The position numbers were made by a program, and so were the translations under genes. 19,858 nucleotides of DNA, from contig CAZSFR010000015.1 of the NCBI GenBank assembly GCA_964606295.1, positions 1-19,858 of the forward strand, given 5' to 3'. Shown in pieces: positions 19,808 through 19,858 of the stretch. Numbering within the stretch: position 1 is the stretch's first letter; the number at the start of each line of letters is the position of its first letter. The notes under the pieces are model-generated. The model was not told the origin of the DNA. It searched no databases and was given only the letters and a program-made list of their open reading frames with translations. Source of the stretch: JAGOPB01 sp964606295 (GTDB lineage: Bacteria > Patescibacteriota > Minisyncoccia > Phycocordibacterales > UBA9973).

Positions 19808-19858
19808 CCCCAACAAAACTTCCCGACTTTTTGGAAGAGAATGCGTGGGCGTTGCGAA

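Noticed and set aside
1..19858. CRISPR array, insertion sequence or prophage
   Set aside because: No regularly spaced direct repeats, transposase, integrase or phage structural gene is seen; the only regular repeat is the coding heptad repeat at 2820-2966.

Overview
The window looks like ordinary chromosome from an ultra-small bacterium of the Candidate Phyla Radiation (Patescibacteria), most likely the Parcubacteria side. This is inferred from gene content and style. Genes are short-spaced and A+T-leaning. Shine-Dalgarno sites are scarce, and good -10 boxes often sit only 6-11 nt before the start codon. There are several small membrane proteins of the kind that recur in this group, and a TrpR-like YerC/YecD regulator. 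TGA is used as a normal stop (for example at 3809-3811), so the recoded Gracilibacteria/Absconditabacteria are excluded.

Layout. 1-620: a gene broken by one in-frame TAA, then a terminator. 647-2503: a TsaC/YrdC-type tRNA t6A enzyme and a Glu/Leu-type amino-acid dehydrogenase. 2504-2700: a long imperfect palindrome and a bidirectional terminator. 2699-3202 (minus): a two-helix membrane protein with a long heptad-repeat tail. 3242-6450: a four-helix membrane protein translationally coupled to leuS. 6493-12035: a cell-envelope block with an O-antigen ligase/polymerase-like protein, the lipid II flippase MurJ and an ABC exporter. 12036-12790: a regulatory stretch with a perfect 19-bp palindrome, a DnaA box, the TrpR-like gene with tandem dyad operators, and a possible small RNA between two hairpins. 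12794-13570: an orphan gene I do not recognise. 13607-17655: an LD-carboxypeptidase (minus), lepA, a 37-codon membrane peptide (minus), an FtsB/DivIC-like protein, a glutaredoxin, tRNA-Phe (minus) and another small membrane protein (minus). 17862-19604: a markedly A+T-rich OLD-family ATPase/TOPRIM nuclease, probably acquired, lying between tRNA-Phe and tRNA-Arg(CCU).

Themes. One group of genes serves translation (TsaC, LeuRS, LepA, two tRNAs). Another serves the cell envelope and division (polymer ligase, MurJ, exporter, LD-carboxypeptidase, FtsB-like). The OLD nuclease and the orphan gene are the accessory part.

The most unusual signal is a palindromic element sitting in frame inside leuS, in the editing domain. 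It adds roughly 20 residues and shares two sequence blocks with the intergenic palindrome after the dehydrogenase gene. This resembles the protein-coding palindromic elements known from Rickettsia. Next in interest are the tandem dyad operators in the TrpR-like promoter, the leaderless promoter style, a tRNA-Phe with G37, and the OLD nuclease with tRNA-like debris at its edge.
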